Under the pieces are notes generated by a model that saw nothing but the letters and a program-made list of their open reading frames with translations, did no database searches and had not been told where the DNA came from. DNA of 21,272 nt, taken from the IMG/VR virus record IMGVR_UViG_3300027969_000473, positions 1-21,272 of that record, one strand, 5' to 3'. Both the position numbers and the translations under genes were made by a program. This stretch comes from a virus. Of this stretch, positions 13,930 to 19,724 are shown piece by piece (within the stretch, counting starts at the first letter, position 1; each line of letters opens with the position of its first letter).

Positions 13930-14458
13930 TTTGTTCTTCCCATGTAGTAAAAAAGTTTTTCATTTTAAGTTCTTTTTCCCACTCATCGGCGTAATCATTG
14001 TCTGCATCACACAAAGCAAGTGCTTCTTTCTTAGTCACTACACGATGGCTAACAATCTGTTCACCAAGATGTTCCTGACTAAACTCTTTTGCTTCACCCA
14101 TCGTTACAGTATCCAATGCCCATTTAACCTTATTGTTACCGTAGTTATCAATACCAACTGGTACTTCAACCATGTAACGAGTACGGAATGTACTGACAGC
14201 TTCAACTAACACCCATTGCTTCTCCTCGGATGCTTTCTTACTAATACTGTAAGATCCGTCTTTATTATCTTTCCATTTCAACACATCACCAATTTCAAAT
14301 CCTTGTGATTTCATTAAATCATCCGGCAATGGTAGAATCATATCACCTGTCTCTGGATCCTCTTGTAATGTTGCAATCCAAGAGTTATCACCTGTCTTGG
14401 CCCACAGGGGTTCAAGTTTACTTGGTTCAATTGCACTTTGAAGTTTTTTCTTTCTCAT
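13916..14458 (-). CDS. AbrB-like swapped-hairpin domain fused to a conserved phage domain, 180 aa
   Basis: Residues ~38-75 (GDMILPLPDDLMKSQGFEIG, then DVLKWKDNKDGSYSISK) match the AbrB/MazE/SpoVT pattern, with I-L-P-L-P in the first strand and GFEIGDVL in the connecting turn. Residues ~82-165 (WVLVEAVSTFRTRYMVEVP, AKEFSQEHLGEQIVSHRV, CDADNDYADEWEKE) form a second domain recalled from other phage proteins but without known function. AbrB-type folds usually bind DNA as dimers, so a transcription regulator is plausible; the unusual fusion means that is an inference. AAGGAAA Shine-Dalgarno precedes ATG 14458, 9 nt after the membrane-protein stop. Confidence 0.8.
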   Translation of the reverse strand: MRKKKLQSAIEPSKLEPLWAKTGDNSWIATLQEDPETGDMILPLPDDLMKSQGFEIGDVLKWKDNKDGSYSISKKASEEKQWVLVEAVSTFRTRYMVEVPVGIDNYGNNKVKWALDTVTMGEAKEFSQEHLGEQIVSHRVVTKKEALALCDADNDYADEWEKELKMKNFFTTWEEQNGND

Positions 14459-14467
14459 AATATTTCC

Positions 14468-14752
14468 TTAATTAATTAACATACGAACGAGACCAACACA
14501 ATCAATAGTTACTAGCAATGCATAGTTAGCAATCATGCCAACAGATCGGCGGCTATAACTAGCCCACCCATACATAATGCATTGAGTAATAAAAATAGGA
14601 TACAAAATAAGTAGAGGCGGGTTCGGTACTGTAAGCGCCATTGTGACCGCACATCCGATACTAAGCATCCAAGCCGTAACTTCCACGACAAAACGAATAG
14701 GGTTTGCTGAATAGTCATTTTTAACGTAGTTGGCTATTTGTAAAAAATTCAT
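14468..14752 (-). CDS. Multi-span membrane protein, 94 aa
   Basis: Start chosen at ATG 14752, which lies 5 nt after the -10 box and has no Shine-Dalgarno, so initiation is probably leaderless. Three hydrophobic segments are visible: residues ~24-43 (FVVEVTAWMLSIGCAVTMAL), ~45-62 (PPLLILYPIFITQCIMYGW) and ~73-90 (MIANYALLVTIDCVGLVRML). A similar small integral membrane protein occurs in several marine phages (from memory). Function unknown. Heads an operon with the AbrB-like, WYL_2-like and HNH genes. Confidence 0.8.
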   Translation of the reverse strand: MNFLQIANYVKNDYSANPIRFVVEVTAWMLSIGCAVTMALTVPNPPLLILYPIFITQCIMYGWASYSRRSVGMIANYALLVTIDCVGLVRMLIN

Positions 14753-14757
14753 TACGT

Positions 14758-14786
14758 ATGATAACACACATTCGAAAGAATGTCAA
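14758..14786 (-). promoter_or_regulatory. Sigma70-type promoter, leaderless, with hairpin in spacer
   Basis: TTGACA (14786-14781), 17-nt spacer, TATCAT (14763-14758); the ATG at 14752 is 5 nt downstream of the -10 box. It lacks the WTAAATGG motif; instead a 6-bp inverted repeat (ACATTC / GAATGT, 14768-14783) spans the -35 edge and spacer and could be an operator. The upstream gene's stop TAA abuts the -35 box. Confidence 0.78.
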
Positions 14787-15143
14787 TTAGTTTGGAACTA
14801 ATGCTTGTTTATAGCAATTACAGTATGGATCAAGTATATATTGAAAATGATATCCTATAGGAGGATAAACTTGCTGTTGAACATACACCGGCTGTTGTTG
14901 TACTACAACAGGTTCCGGTTGTCTATTTTGATTTGCAATAATTATTCCAGCAATACCACCAATAACTAATGGTGCTACCCAATTGTTGTTATCACGATAA
15001 ACTACAGTTGGTCCTTGATGTGAATGATGTCCTCGAGGTCCGCATGCTGGATGACGATGATCAATTCCCCAACGACAATCTATATCAGCAAATGCCACTG
15101 TGCTAACTGCTAATAGTGCTATAATCAAAGTAAACTTTTTCAT
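14787..15143 (-). CDS. Exported protein with signal peptide, 118 aa
   Basis: A textbook Sec signal peptide is present: MKKF, hydrophobic core TLIIALLAVSTV, and cleavage site AFA|D after residue 19. The mature part is rich in His, Gln and Val (CRWGIDHRHPACGPRGHHSH), with a Gly/Ile hydrophobic segment (WVAPLVIGGIAGIIIANQN) and a Gln/Pro/Val-rich stretch before a C-terminal CNCYK region. No lipobox is seen. It should reach the periplasm or envelope, possibly spanning the membrane once more. A role in superinfection exclusion or envelope modification is conceivable but not supported by motif. Strong AGGAG Shine-Dalgarno 8 nt before ATG 15143. Last gene of the long operon. Confidence 0.85.
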   Translation of the reverse strand: MKKFTLIIALLAVSTVAFADIDCRWGIDHRHPACGPRGHHSHQGPTVVYRDNNNWVAPLVIGGIAGIIIANQNRQPEPVVVQQQPVYVQQQVYPPIGYHFQYILDPYCNCYKQALVPN

Positions 15144-15172
15144 ACAATAATCTCCTGTATATATATAACGTG

Positions 15173-15697
15173 TTAGGCTACTGTTTTGTTGACAATCAAT
15201 TCACGCAAAATTTCTTCAATCATTTTATTCAATGTGATATCACGATTATGTGCTTCCATTGCTAATTTTAGCATAGTATCACTATCTAAATCAACGGGCA
15301 CTACTACACGAGTATCAAAAATTTGACCATCAAACATCTTAGATGCCTTATCAATAAAATCTTCTTCTGTTTCCAAATCAACCCACTTTACATCATCCCA
15401 TGCTTGGTCAGCATCAACAAGCCGATCTTTTGCCTCTGTATCATGTGACACACGATAGTCAGGGTCAATGTAACGATAGGGCTTTGGTTCAGGTTCATCT
15501 GTATCCCTAACACGAAACGCCGGGCTTACATTGACTTCATACACCTTTTGAGTTACTGTATCAAAGATTACATAGCCGTGTGCATAGTTGCTAGTATAGT
15601 CAATAGACCATGTATTAGAGCCATAGCAGTCCCAACCATAATCACTTCCACCAGTTATTCGGTGTTGAAATGTGTTGTTAATTTCACTTAGTTGCAT
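15173..15697 (-). CDS. Phage protein with ribbon-helix-helix-like C-terminus, 174 aa
   Basis: Residues 1-~110 are a Tyr/Asp-rich beta-looking region (GGSDYGWDCYGSNTWSIDY, YVIFDTVTQKVYEVNV). The C-terminal ~45 residues match a ribbon-helix-helix layout: strand TRVVVPVDLD, helix SDTMLKLAMEAHNRD, turn, helix TLNKMIEEILRELI. In the Arc/MetJ/CopG class such a fold binds DNA as a dimer through the strand. If so, this would be a regulator encoded inside the operon; the pattern is convincing but the strand lacks several of the usual basic residues. Start overlaps the upstream stop by 14 nt and has an AAGGAAAAG Shine-Dalgarno. Confidence 0.75.
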   Translation of the reverse strand: MQLSEINNTFQHRITGGSDYGWDCYGSNTWSIDYTSNYAHGYVIFDTVTQKVYEVNVSPAFRVRDTDEPEPKPYRYIDPDYRVSHDTEAKDRLVDADQAWDDVKWVDLETEEDFIDKASKMFDGQIFDTRVVVPVDLDSDTMLKLAMEAHNRDITLNKMIEEILRELIVNKTVA

Positions 15698-15893
15698 TTT
15701 CTTTTCCTTTGTAATGTTCTAGAATAGGTTCAATATCGTTATTATATATCTGTTCCATCGTTTTGTAAAGCATTTCGGCATCCTTCTTTGTCATGCCACT
15801 TGTCCAAGATGGTTCATTGTCTAGTTTGAGTAACCCAAAATCATGTCTATAAGTATAGCACATGCTGGTAATAATTTCTTCTTTTGTTTTCAT
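15684..15893 (-). CDS. Small phage hypothetical protein, 69 aa
   Basis: Start chosen at ATG 15893, whose ATGA overlaps the stop of the WGR-like gene; an in-frame GTG 18 nt upstream is inside that gene. Small helical protein (MKTKEEIITSMCYTYRHDFG, then MTKKDAEMLYKTMEQIYNND), charged and soluble. Function unknown. Member of the tightly overlapped operon read from the promoter at 17991. Confidence 0.75.
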   Translation of the reverse strand: MKTKEEIITSMCYTYRHDFGLLKLDNEPSWTSGMTKKDAEMLYKTMEQIYNNDIEPILEHYKGKENATK

Positions 15894-16186
15894 AGTTTTA
15901 ATAGTGCCCACATTGTGGTCTTTTCTAAATCACTTAGAAATTCTGGATAAACTTGTTTCAGTTCATAATCCATAAGTGTTTTATACCCTTTTTCTTTTTT
16001 TGATGTAACCAATTTATCTAAGTCCCAACCTTCACGATCCATTTTGGTTTGAAGTTTATGTCCACGGCGTCCCCAGAAGATTAATACTTTAGGACGCATC
16101 TTGGTTCTATCTTCCATATAGATAGCACCCCAAACTTTGTCTGAACCATCTTTATTGTTCCAACCAATAAATTTATAGTCAATCAT
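15890..16186 (-). CDS. WGR-domain-like protein, 98 aa
   Basis: The sequence follows the WGR domain layout: GSDKVWGAIYMED (residues 14-26), the diagnostic Trp-Gly-Arg at 38-40 in IFWGRRGHKLQTKMD, then a spacer and TSKKEKGYKT (61-70), which matches the usual KxKKGY ending. WGR domains are known from PARP-type ADP-ribosyltransferases, where they contact DNA ends, and from small bacterial proteins of unknown role. Here the domain stands alone, with only a short C-terminal helix (YPEFLSDLEKTTMWALLK). It may bind nucleic acid. Starts on an ATGA overlap with the 121-aa gene upstream. Confidence 0.78.
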   Translation of the reverse strand: MIDYKFIGWNNKDGSDKVWGAIYMEDRTKMRPKVLIFWGRRGHKLQTKMDREGWDLDKLVTSKKEKGYKTLMDYELKQVYPEFLSDLEKTTMWALLKL

Positions 16187-16548
16187 TCTTCTACCTCTAC
16201 TGGTTGATCAGGAATGTTTTCTGTATCACCATCTTTAGCAAAAACAAATCCCAAATCTAACATCTTTTTTTCTTCAGCATGAGTACAGCGAGGACGGTAT
16301 ATAAACAGTCGCAAAGTAAGGTTATCTTTGCTATAGTAAACCCTATACCTAACTTGTTCCTCATTCAGGATCTTAGCAAGTTCCTGAAATGTAAAACTTT
16401 CAGGCCAATCTTCTTTTACACTAGACCTAGTCTTTTCATAATAGAAATCTTGCATACGATGTATGTTGGAACTTTTGCCCCAAAATAAGTTTTGCTCACA
16501 CCATGCAATCTTTCGGTCAAGCATTTCAATAGTGATTTCGTTACTCAT
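16183..16548 (-). CDS. Phage hypothetical protein, 121 aa
   Basis: Contains an N-terminal helix (ITIEMLDRKIAWCEQNLFWG), a central region with alternating hydrophobics (FTFQELAKILNEEQVRYRVY, then NLTLRLFIYRPRC) and an acidic tail (DGDTENIPDQPVEVEE). No family recognised. The start overlaps the previous stop in ATGA, preceded by GGAG within the upstream gene's last codons. The tail VEVEE resembles the GVEE ends of its operon neighbours. Confidence 0.75.
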   Translation of the reverse strand: MSNEITIEMLDRKIAWCEQNLFWGKSSNIHRMQDFYYEKTRSSVKEDWPESFTFQELAKILNEEQVRYRVYYSKDNLTLRLFIYRPRCTHAEEKKMLDLGFVFAKDGDTENIPDQPVEVEE

Positions 16549-16811
16549 TCTTCAACTCCGAAATGTTCTTTAATCAGTGTGCCGCAGTCATCAGCAATAT
16601 TGTGCCCTGACATACCATGCTCTAGCATTCCCCATCCATGTGTGTGGCAAACACCAGCACATTCTTTCACAATCAACTCGGCGAACTTTTCTATTTGCTC
16701 TAATCCTTCTTGTTCGGTGTCGGTTAGGGCATGGATAGTACGATAGTAATGTAACAATAGTGCTGGCCCAAGTTTAGCCTCGACAGCAAGTTCTTTAATT
16801 CGTTCGTTCAT
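16545..16811 (-). CDS. NER[I/M]KEL-type phage protein, paralog 3, 88 aa
   Basis: Starts MNERIKELAVEAKLG at ATG 16811, which overlaps the upstream stop in ATGA. It shares MNERIKELA, EKFAELIVKECAGV, and IKEHFGVEE with the 80-aa protein at 17283 and more weakly with the 87-aa protein at 16808. This modular small protein (MNERIKEL-variable loop-FAELIVRECA-variable-IKEHFGVE) is widespread in phages; function unknown. The variable middle here is GPALLLHYYRTIHALTDTEQ. The conserved helical ends suggest a common fold, with the middle as the specific part. Confidence 0.82.
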   Translation of the reverse strand: MNERIKELAVEAKLGPALLLHYYRTIHALTDTEQEGLEQIEKFAELIVKECAGVCHTHGWGMLEHGMSGHNIADDCGTLIKEHFGVEE

Positions 16812-17071
16812 TCCGTTTTTCCTCTTCTTCTGATTGCTCTTTGCAATGCACAAAAATCGTCATGTGCTTTACGGGTTGTCTCCGCGTGTTTGTTGCTATG
16901 GCAATGAATAGACCACCACTTTCGTGCAAATTCTTCAACCTCCCTAGCACACTCCTCTATAATCATCTCGGCGAACTTTTCTTGGTCAAACCCAAACTCT
17001 AGTAACTCACCATTTACCCCGTAAGTTTCAATTCGGCACTGTTCAGCAAGTTTTTCAATTTGTTCGTTCAT
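16808..17071 (-). CDS. NER[I/M]KEL-type phage protein, paralog 2, 87 aa
   Basis: Begins MNEQIEKLAEQCRIETYGVN and keeps the central FDQEKFAEMIIEECAREVEEF motif. Unlike its paralogs it lacks the IKEHFGVEE end and instead has a basic C-terminus (CALQRAIRRRGKTE), so it may have diverged or recombined at the 3' end. Both ends overlap neighbouring genes in ATGA. The presence of several Cys and His (HCHSNKH) in the second half is notable but no metal-site pattern is certain. Confidence 0.8.
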   Translation of the reverse strand: MNEQIEKLAEQCRIETYGVNGELLEFGFDQEKFAEMIIEECAREVEEFARKWWSIHCHSNKHAETTRKAHDDFCALQRAIRRRGKTE

Positions 17072-17286
17072 TCTTCAACTCCATATTCTGCCTGAAGGTC
17101 ATACAATGCTTTACGGACCTTTACTGCAACTAGTTTATACTTGTCAGGATGTATAGGATGATAGGTATATTCTTGACCATTCCAAGTTTTACTACCCATC
17201 AACAATTTGTCAACCTCTGCTAGAATTTGAAAGCGAGGATCAGCCCACATCTTGATTAGACTGTCAGGTACGATTGGTGTATTCAT
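17068..17286 (-). CDS. Phage hypothetical protein, 72 aa
   Basis: Sequence begins MNTPIVPDSLIKMWADPRFQ and continues ILAEVDKLLMGSKTWNGQEY, HPIHPDKYKLVAVKVRKALY, ending in YGVEE. It is a soluble, mostly helical protein; no family recognised. It is wedged between two of the NER[I/M]KEL paralogs with ATGA overlaps at both ends and shares their GVEE ending, which also holds the GGAG Shine-Dalgarno for the next gene. Confidence 0.75.
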   Translation of the reverse strand: MNTPIVPDSLIKMWADPRFQILAEVDKLLMGSKTWNGQEYTYHPIHPDKYKLVAVKVRKALYDLQAEYGVEE

Positions 17287-17525
17287 TCTTCAACTCCGAA
17301 ATGTTTCAGGATATTCTGCTCACAATGAACAGGAATATATGTTACTGAATCTTGAACCCAATGTCTTTCTGGAGTATGCGGTAGAGTTTTAGCAACCAAC
17401 GCACATTCTCGAACAATCAGTTCGGCGAAAGTTTCCATCAAGTATTCTTGATATCTACTTTTATCTTCAAACGTGTTGGCCCAATATTCAGCAACCTTGG
17501 CAAGTTCTTTAATTCGTTCGTTCAT
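17283..17525 (-). CDS. NER[I/M]KEL-type phage protein, paralog 1, 80 aa
   Basis: Starts MNERIKELAKVAEYWANTFE; contains ETFAELIVRECALVAKTLPH and ends QNILKHFGVEE. It is the paralog most similar to the 88-aa protein at 16545 at both ends. The family is common in tailed phages without known role. ATG 17525 overlaps the stop of the 41-aa gene in ATGA; its Shine-Dalgarno (AAGGA) lies in that gene. Confidence 0.82.
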   Translation of the reverse strand: MNERIKELAKVAEYWANTFEDKSRYQEYLMETFAELIVRECALVAKTLPHTPERHWVQDSVTYIPVHCEQNILKHFGVEE

Positions 17526-17647
17526 TTTTTTTCTTCCTTCTTAGGCGCAGGCTTTGCAGGCTGTGCGTTCTTACGCTCACGCTTCAATTCCTTTGCTAGC
17601 CTATTAAAGCCGCGCTTTTCTGATAAGGGCTTCCATGCTTTAGTCAT
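17522..17647 (-). CDS. Very small Lys-rich protein, 41 aa
   Basis: A short gene: ATG 17647-17645, stop TGA 17524-17522. The product begins MTKAWKPLSEKRGFNRLAKE, continues LKRERKNAQPAKP and ends APKKEEKK, so it is strongly basic with a Pro/Ala/Lys tail. Support comes from organisation: its start overlaps the GIY-YIG stop by 8 nt and its stop overlaps the next ATG in ATGA. GGAG lies 5 nt before the start. Function unknown; nucleic-acid binding is possible from charge alone. Confidence 0.75.
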   Translation of the reverse strand: MTKAWKPLSEKRGFNRLAKELKRERKNAQPAKPAPKKEEKK

Positions 17648-17984
17648 TACTAACTCCAAATGTGTTCAATGCTGGACGCAATGTGTTAATCAACTCTGTC
17701 TCACGCTCATGTGCAGGACGCTTGCCACGAACAACTTCAATAACACCGAATATAAAACGCTCGGCACCACGTTCACGCAATGCACAACTCAAACCCCAAT
17801 TCTTACGTTCAGTCAAGGCCCGTTGCATATGCTTTTGCATACGACGGCGTAGTGTGCGAAACACATTACCCTTGAATGACAACGCAGTAAGACCGATATA
17901 AGTTTCCTGTGTAACTACATCTTGAATGTAGTACAGGACCTGATTACGATCTGTTCTGCGCTTGCGGACGTTTTCTGAGTTCAT
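17640..17984 (-). CDS. GIY-YIG family nuclease, 114 aa
   Basis: Core elements of a GIY-YIG domain are visible: a first strand VLYYIQD (residues 16-22, with YYI in place of GIY), the YIG triplet at 29-31 in ETYIGLT, a basic helix FRTLRRRMQKHMQRAL (42-56) bearing the catalytic Arg/His region, the metal-binding Glu in HERETELINT (92-101) and the terminal Asn107 in RPALN. No extra DNA-binding domain follows, so it is a minimal free-standing nuclease, as in phage homing or repair enzymes. ATG 17984 is 6 nt after the -10 box with no Shine-Dalgarno, implying a leaderless mRNA. It leads an operon of at least eleven genes. Confidence 0.85.
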   Translation of the reverse strand: MNSENVRKRRTDRNQVLYYIQDVVTQETYIGLTALSFKGNVFRTLRRRMQKHMQRALTERKNWGLSCALRERGAERFIFGVIEVVRGKRPAHERETELINTLRPALNTFGVSND

Positions 17985-17990
17985 AAGTGT

Positions 17991-18019
17991 ATTATATACC
18001 CTAACCCATTTAATGTCAA
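17991..18019 (-). promoter_or_regulatory. Sigma70-type promoter of the repeat family, leaderless
   Basis: TTGACA (18019-18014), 17-nt spacer starting TTAAATGG, TATAAT (17996-17991). The ATG of the GIY-YIG gene is 6 nt past the -10 box. The Toprim gene's TGA stop (18018-18016) is part of the -35 box. It should drive the whole operon down to 14787. Confidence 0.92.
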
Positions 18020-18531
18020 CCGTGGGTTTCTAGCAAGGCCGAGACGAATTCCGTGTCGCTATCCCCGAGGTCCTTATCTGTTGTAAAAACGCAACAGTCC
18101 CCGAATTCGGCCAGTCTCAGGCCAGCACTATCATTGTCACAAACTGCGACAACCCGACGATTCAGACAGGTTAACCAGTTACGCAGGTCGCTATTGGGGT
18201 TGTTAGATAGCACGGCCAACGCACTAAATCCACGCTCAGTCAACCGGGCCGCATCAAACACCCCTTCACATACAAACACAACTCCGGGGCTTAAAAAGAG
18301 ACTTTCCACGCCCCAGACAGTCTGCGTGGGCTGATTTCGGTATGTGAAATACTTACCCTCTTTGGGATTATTCTGTGGTTTTTTCTCGCCCAAGGGACGA
18401 TATTGCTGATACCCGACTAGTTGGCCGCTTAGATTCCACAGGTAGAATGTAGCAACACCCTCAACTTCATCAAGCACGGGCCTGTGAAGTTCCAAGTCTA
18501 AGTGACGAGATTTTAGGTGTTCTTTCAGCAT
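18016..18531 (-). CDS. Stand-alone Toprim-domain protein, 171 aa
   Basis: A Toprim domain fills residues ~80-150: Glu89 in VVFVCEGVFDAARL, then FSALAVLSNNPN and the Asp132/Asp134 pair in VVAVCDNDSAGLRLAEFGD. The first ~75 residues (ATFYLWNLSGQLVGYQQYRP, GKYFTYR) resemble the segment just before Toprim in phage primases. There is no zinc finger, RNA-polymerase core or helicase part, and the length is far below a full primase (300+ aa), so it may be a reduced primase module, a nuclease-type Toprim or a remnant. ATG 18531 is 6 nt past the -10 box and lacks a Shine-Dalgarno, hence leaderless. Confidence 0.83.
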   Translation of the reverse strand: MLKEHLKSRHLDLELHRPVLDEVEGVATFYLWNLSGQLVGYQQYRPLGEKKPQNNPKEGKYFTYRNQPTQTVWGVESLFLSPGVVFVCEGVFDAARLTERGFSALAVLSNNPNSDLRNWLTCLNRRVVAVCDNDSAGLRLAEFGDCCVFTTDKDLGDSDTEFVSALLETHG

Positions 18532-18537
18532 ACCTGT

Positions 18538-18566
18538 AGTATACACCCAAAACCATTTATTGTCAA
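18538..18566 (-). promoter_or_regulatory. Sigma70-type promoter of the repeat family, leaderless
   Basis: TTGACA (18566-18561), 17-nt spacer starting ATAAATGG, TATACT (18543-18538), then 6 nt to the ATG at 18531. The stop TGA of the GNAT-like gene (18565-18563) lies inside the -35 box. Confidence 0.9.
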
Positions 18567-19033
18567 CTGTTATTTTCGGGAATTTCTTTAGGAGTTTCTG
18601 TAAGATACTCATAGTTTGTGGTATCTATGTTTTCTCTGAAAACGATAGCCCCGTTTTTAAGATGGAACCTGCGGGCTAAGTTAGTCTTAGGGCTTAATGT
18701 TACAAATCTTGTAACGCTAGGATATTGTATTTGAATTCCTTTTACCGCTTGCATAAGTAACTCTGCACCTTTACCGCTTTTGTAACTCCATATAGTATAG
18801 AATATTGCGGTAGTGGGCACTTGACTAGTTTTCTTCAATCCCTCTATATCTTCAGGAACAAAGTCATGGAAGCTAACACAAACCATTGCTTCGGGTTGTT
18901 GTTCTTCATTGGTTAATGCTGCGACAACCCTGCCATCACTAACTCTAAAATCTTTAGAGATTTCAGGGCGTACAGGATCGTCTTTTATAAAACTTAATAA
19001 TGTGTGTGATAGGTCTGTGATAAATTGAAACAT
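18563..19033 (-). CDS. GNAT-like acyltransferase-fold protein, 156 aa
   Basis: The central and C-terminal parts follow a GNAT layout: strand TTAIFYTIWSY (74-84), the acetyl-CoA loop and helix KSGKGAELLMQAVKGIQ (85-101, compare QxxGxG/A), strand VTRFVTLSP, then NLARRFHLKNGAIVF (118-132), typical of the last helix and strand. The N-terminal FITDLSHTLLSFI is an extra helix. Substrate unknown; phage GNAT proteins may acetylate proteins or small molecules. No Shine-Dalgarno precedes ATG 19033; a CATAAATA box and a TATAAT lie upstream. Homology is by pattern only, and a non-catalytic member is possible. Confidence 0.68.
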   Translation of the reverse strand: MFQFITDLSHTLLSFIKDDPVRPEISKDFRVSDGRVVAALTNEEQQPEAMVCVSFHDFVPEDIEGLKKTSQVPTTAIFYTIWSYKSGKGAELLMQAVKGIQIQYPSVTRFVTLSPKTNLARRFHLKNGAIVFRENIDTTNYEYLTETPKEIPENNS

Positions 19034-19041
19034 GATAATGT

Positions 19042-19049
19042 TATTTATG
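19042..19049 (-). promoter_or_regulatory. T4-late-like promoter box (CATAAATA) with nearby TATAAT
   Basis: CATAAATA (19049-19042) ends 8 nt before the ATG of the GNAT-like gene; a TATAAT at 19060-19055 has no good -35 partner. This gene follows a terminator, so some promoter must lie in 19034-19081, and these are the only candidates I see. Confidence 0.35.
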
Positions 19050-19081
19050 CGTATATTATAAAAACATAAATTTTAGCCATA

Positions 19082-19107
19082 AAAATAGGACCCTGAGGTC
19101 CTATTTT
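19082..19107 (-). terminator. Intrinsic terminator after the phosphoesterase gene
   Basis: Perfect 11-bp stem AAAATAGGACC / GGTCCTATTTT with a 4-nt loop, followed on the minus strand by a T-run (19085-19081). It closes the transcription unit that begins at 20437; the A/T-flanked stem could also act on the plus strand. Confidence 0.9.
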
Positions 19108-19120
19108 CTTTTAGCGACTC

Positions 19121-19723
19121 TTACATCGTTGGGCCGTTACCACTTTTAAATCCAATTGACCCGCCCTCTGCCTCGATTCGTTTAATTACATTTTCAAATA
19201 AGATAGGCTTAAAGTCAGTTTGCTCAACACAAACACAATGATAACGTAAATCATTTTCATCACTGTACTTTACTTCTCCGGTTTTGGCATCAACACCATA
19301 TGCTTTCTTCACACGATTAGAATGTAAGTGACCGTGAATGTTAACTCCAAAGCGACCCAAGCTATCACTATGTAACGGGATATGACTTAAGATCATTCCG
19401 TTCATAACATGATATGCTCTTAATTCACGGAAGTACTTACTATATTCCACATCAGGGAAGATATCGTGATTGCCACGAATTAAAACCTTATCACCGTTTA
19501 AGCGAGCCATCGTTGGTAATGCTTTACGATTGATAACCACATCACCCAAGTGATATACTTTGTCTGTTGGACGAACTGTATCGTTCCAACGTTTAATCAT
19601 TTCCTCATCCATTTCATGTGGATCAGTCCATGGTCGAATCTTGGTTACTCCGTCTTTCTCTGTAAACCTACACACTCCAGCATGACCAAAGTGTGTGTCA
19701 CTAACTAAAAATACTGCTGGCAT
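19121..19723 (-). CDS. Calcineurin-like metallophosphoesterase, 200 aa
   Basis: All metal-binding motifs of the family are in order: Asp9 and His11 in LVSDTHFGH, Asp61 in VYHLGDVV, GNHD at 84-87 in LIRGNHDIF, His114 in ILSHIPLH, and GHLH at 131-134 in INIHGHLHSN-like sequence (here VNIHGHLHSN). The length is normal for small phage and bacterial phosphoesterases of this class, which cleave phosphodi- or monoesters such as cyclic nucleotides; the substrate here is unknown. I chose ATG 19723 because it has AAGGA upstream and directly precedes the first strand; longer in-frame extension would run into the 44-aa gene. The stop of that gene is 1 nt away. Confidence 0.9.
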   Translation of the reverse strand: MPAVFLVSDTHFGHAGVCRFTEKDGVTKIRPWTDPHEMDEEMIKRWNDTVRPTDKVYHLGDVVINRKALPTMARLNGDKVLIRGNHDIFPDVEYSKYFRELRAYHVMNGMILSHIPLHSDSLGRFGVNIHGHLHSNRVKKAYGVDAKTGEVKYSDENDLRYHCVCVEQTDFKPILFENVIKRIEAEGGSIGFKSGNGPTM

Positions 19724-19724
19724 A

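Noticed and set aside
17448-17852. Plus-strand open frame of 134 codons
   Set aside because: Antisense to the GIY-YIG, 41-aa and 80-aa genes, which are supported by motifs, ATGA overlaps and a promoter.
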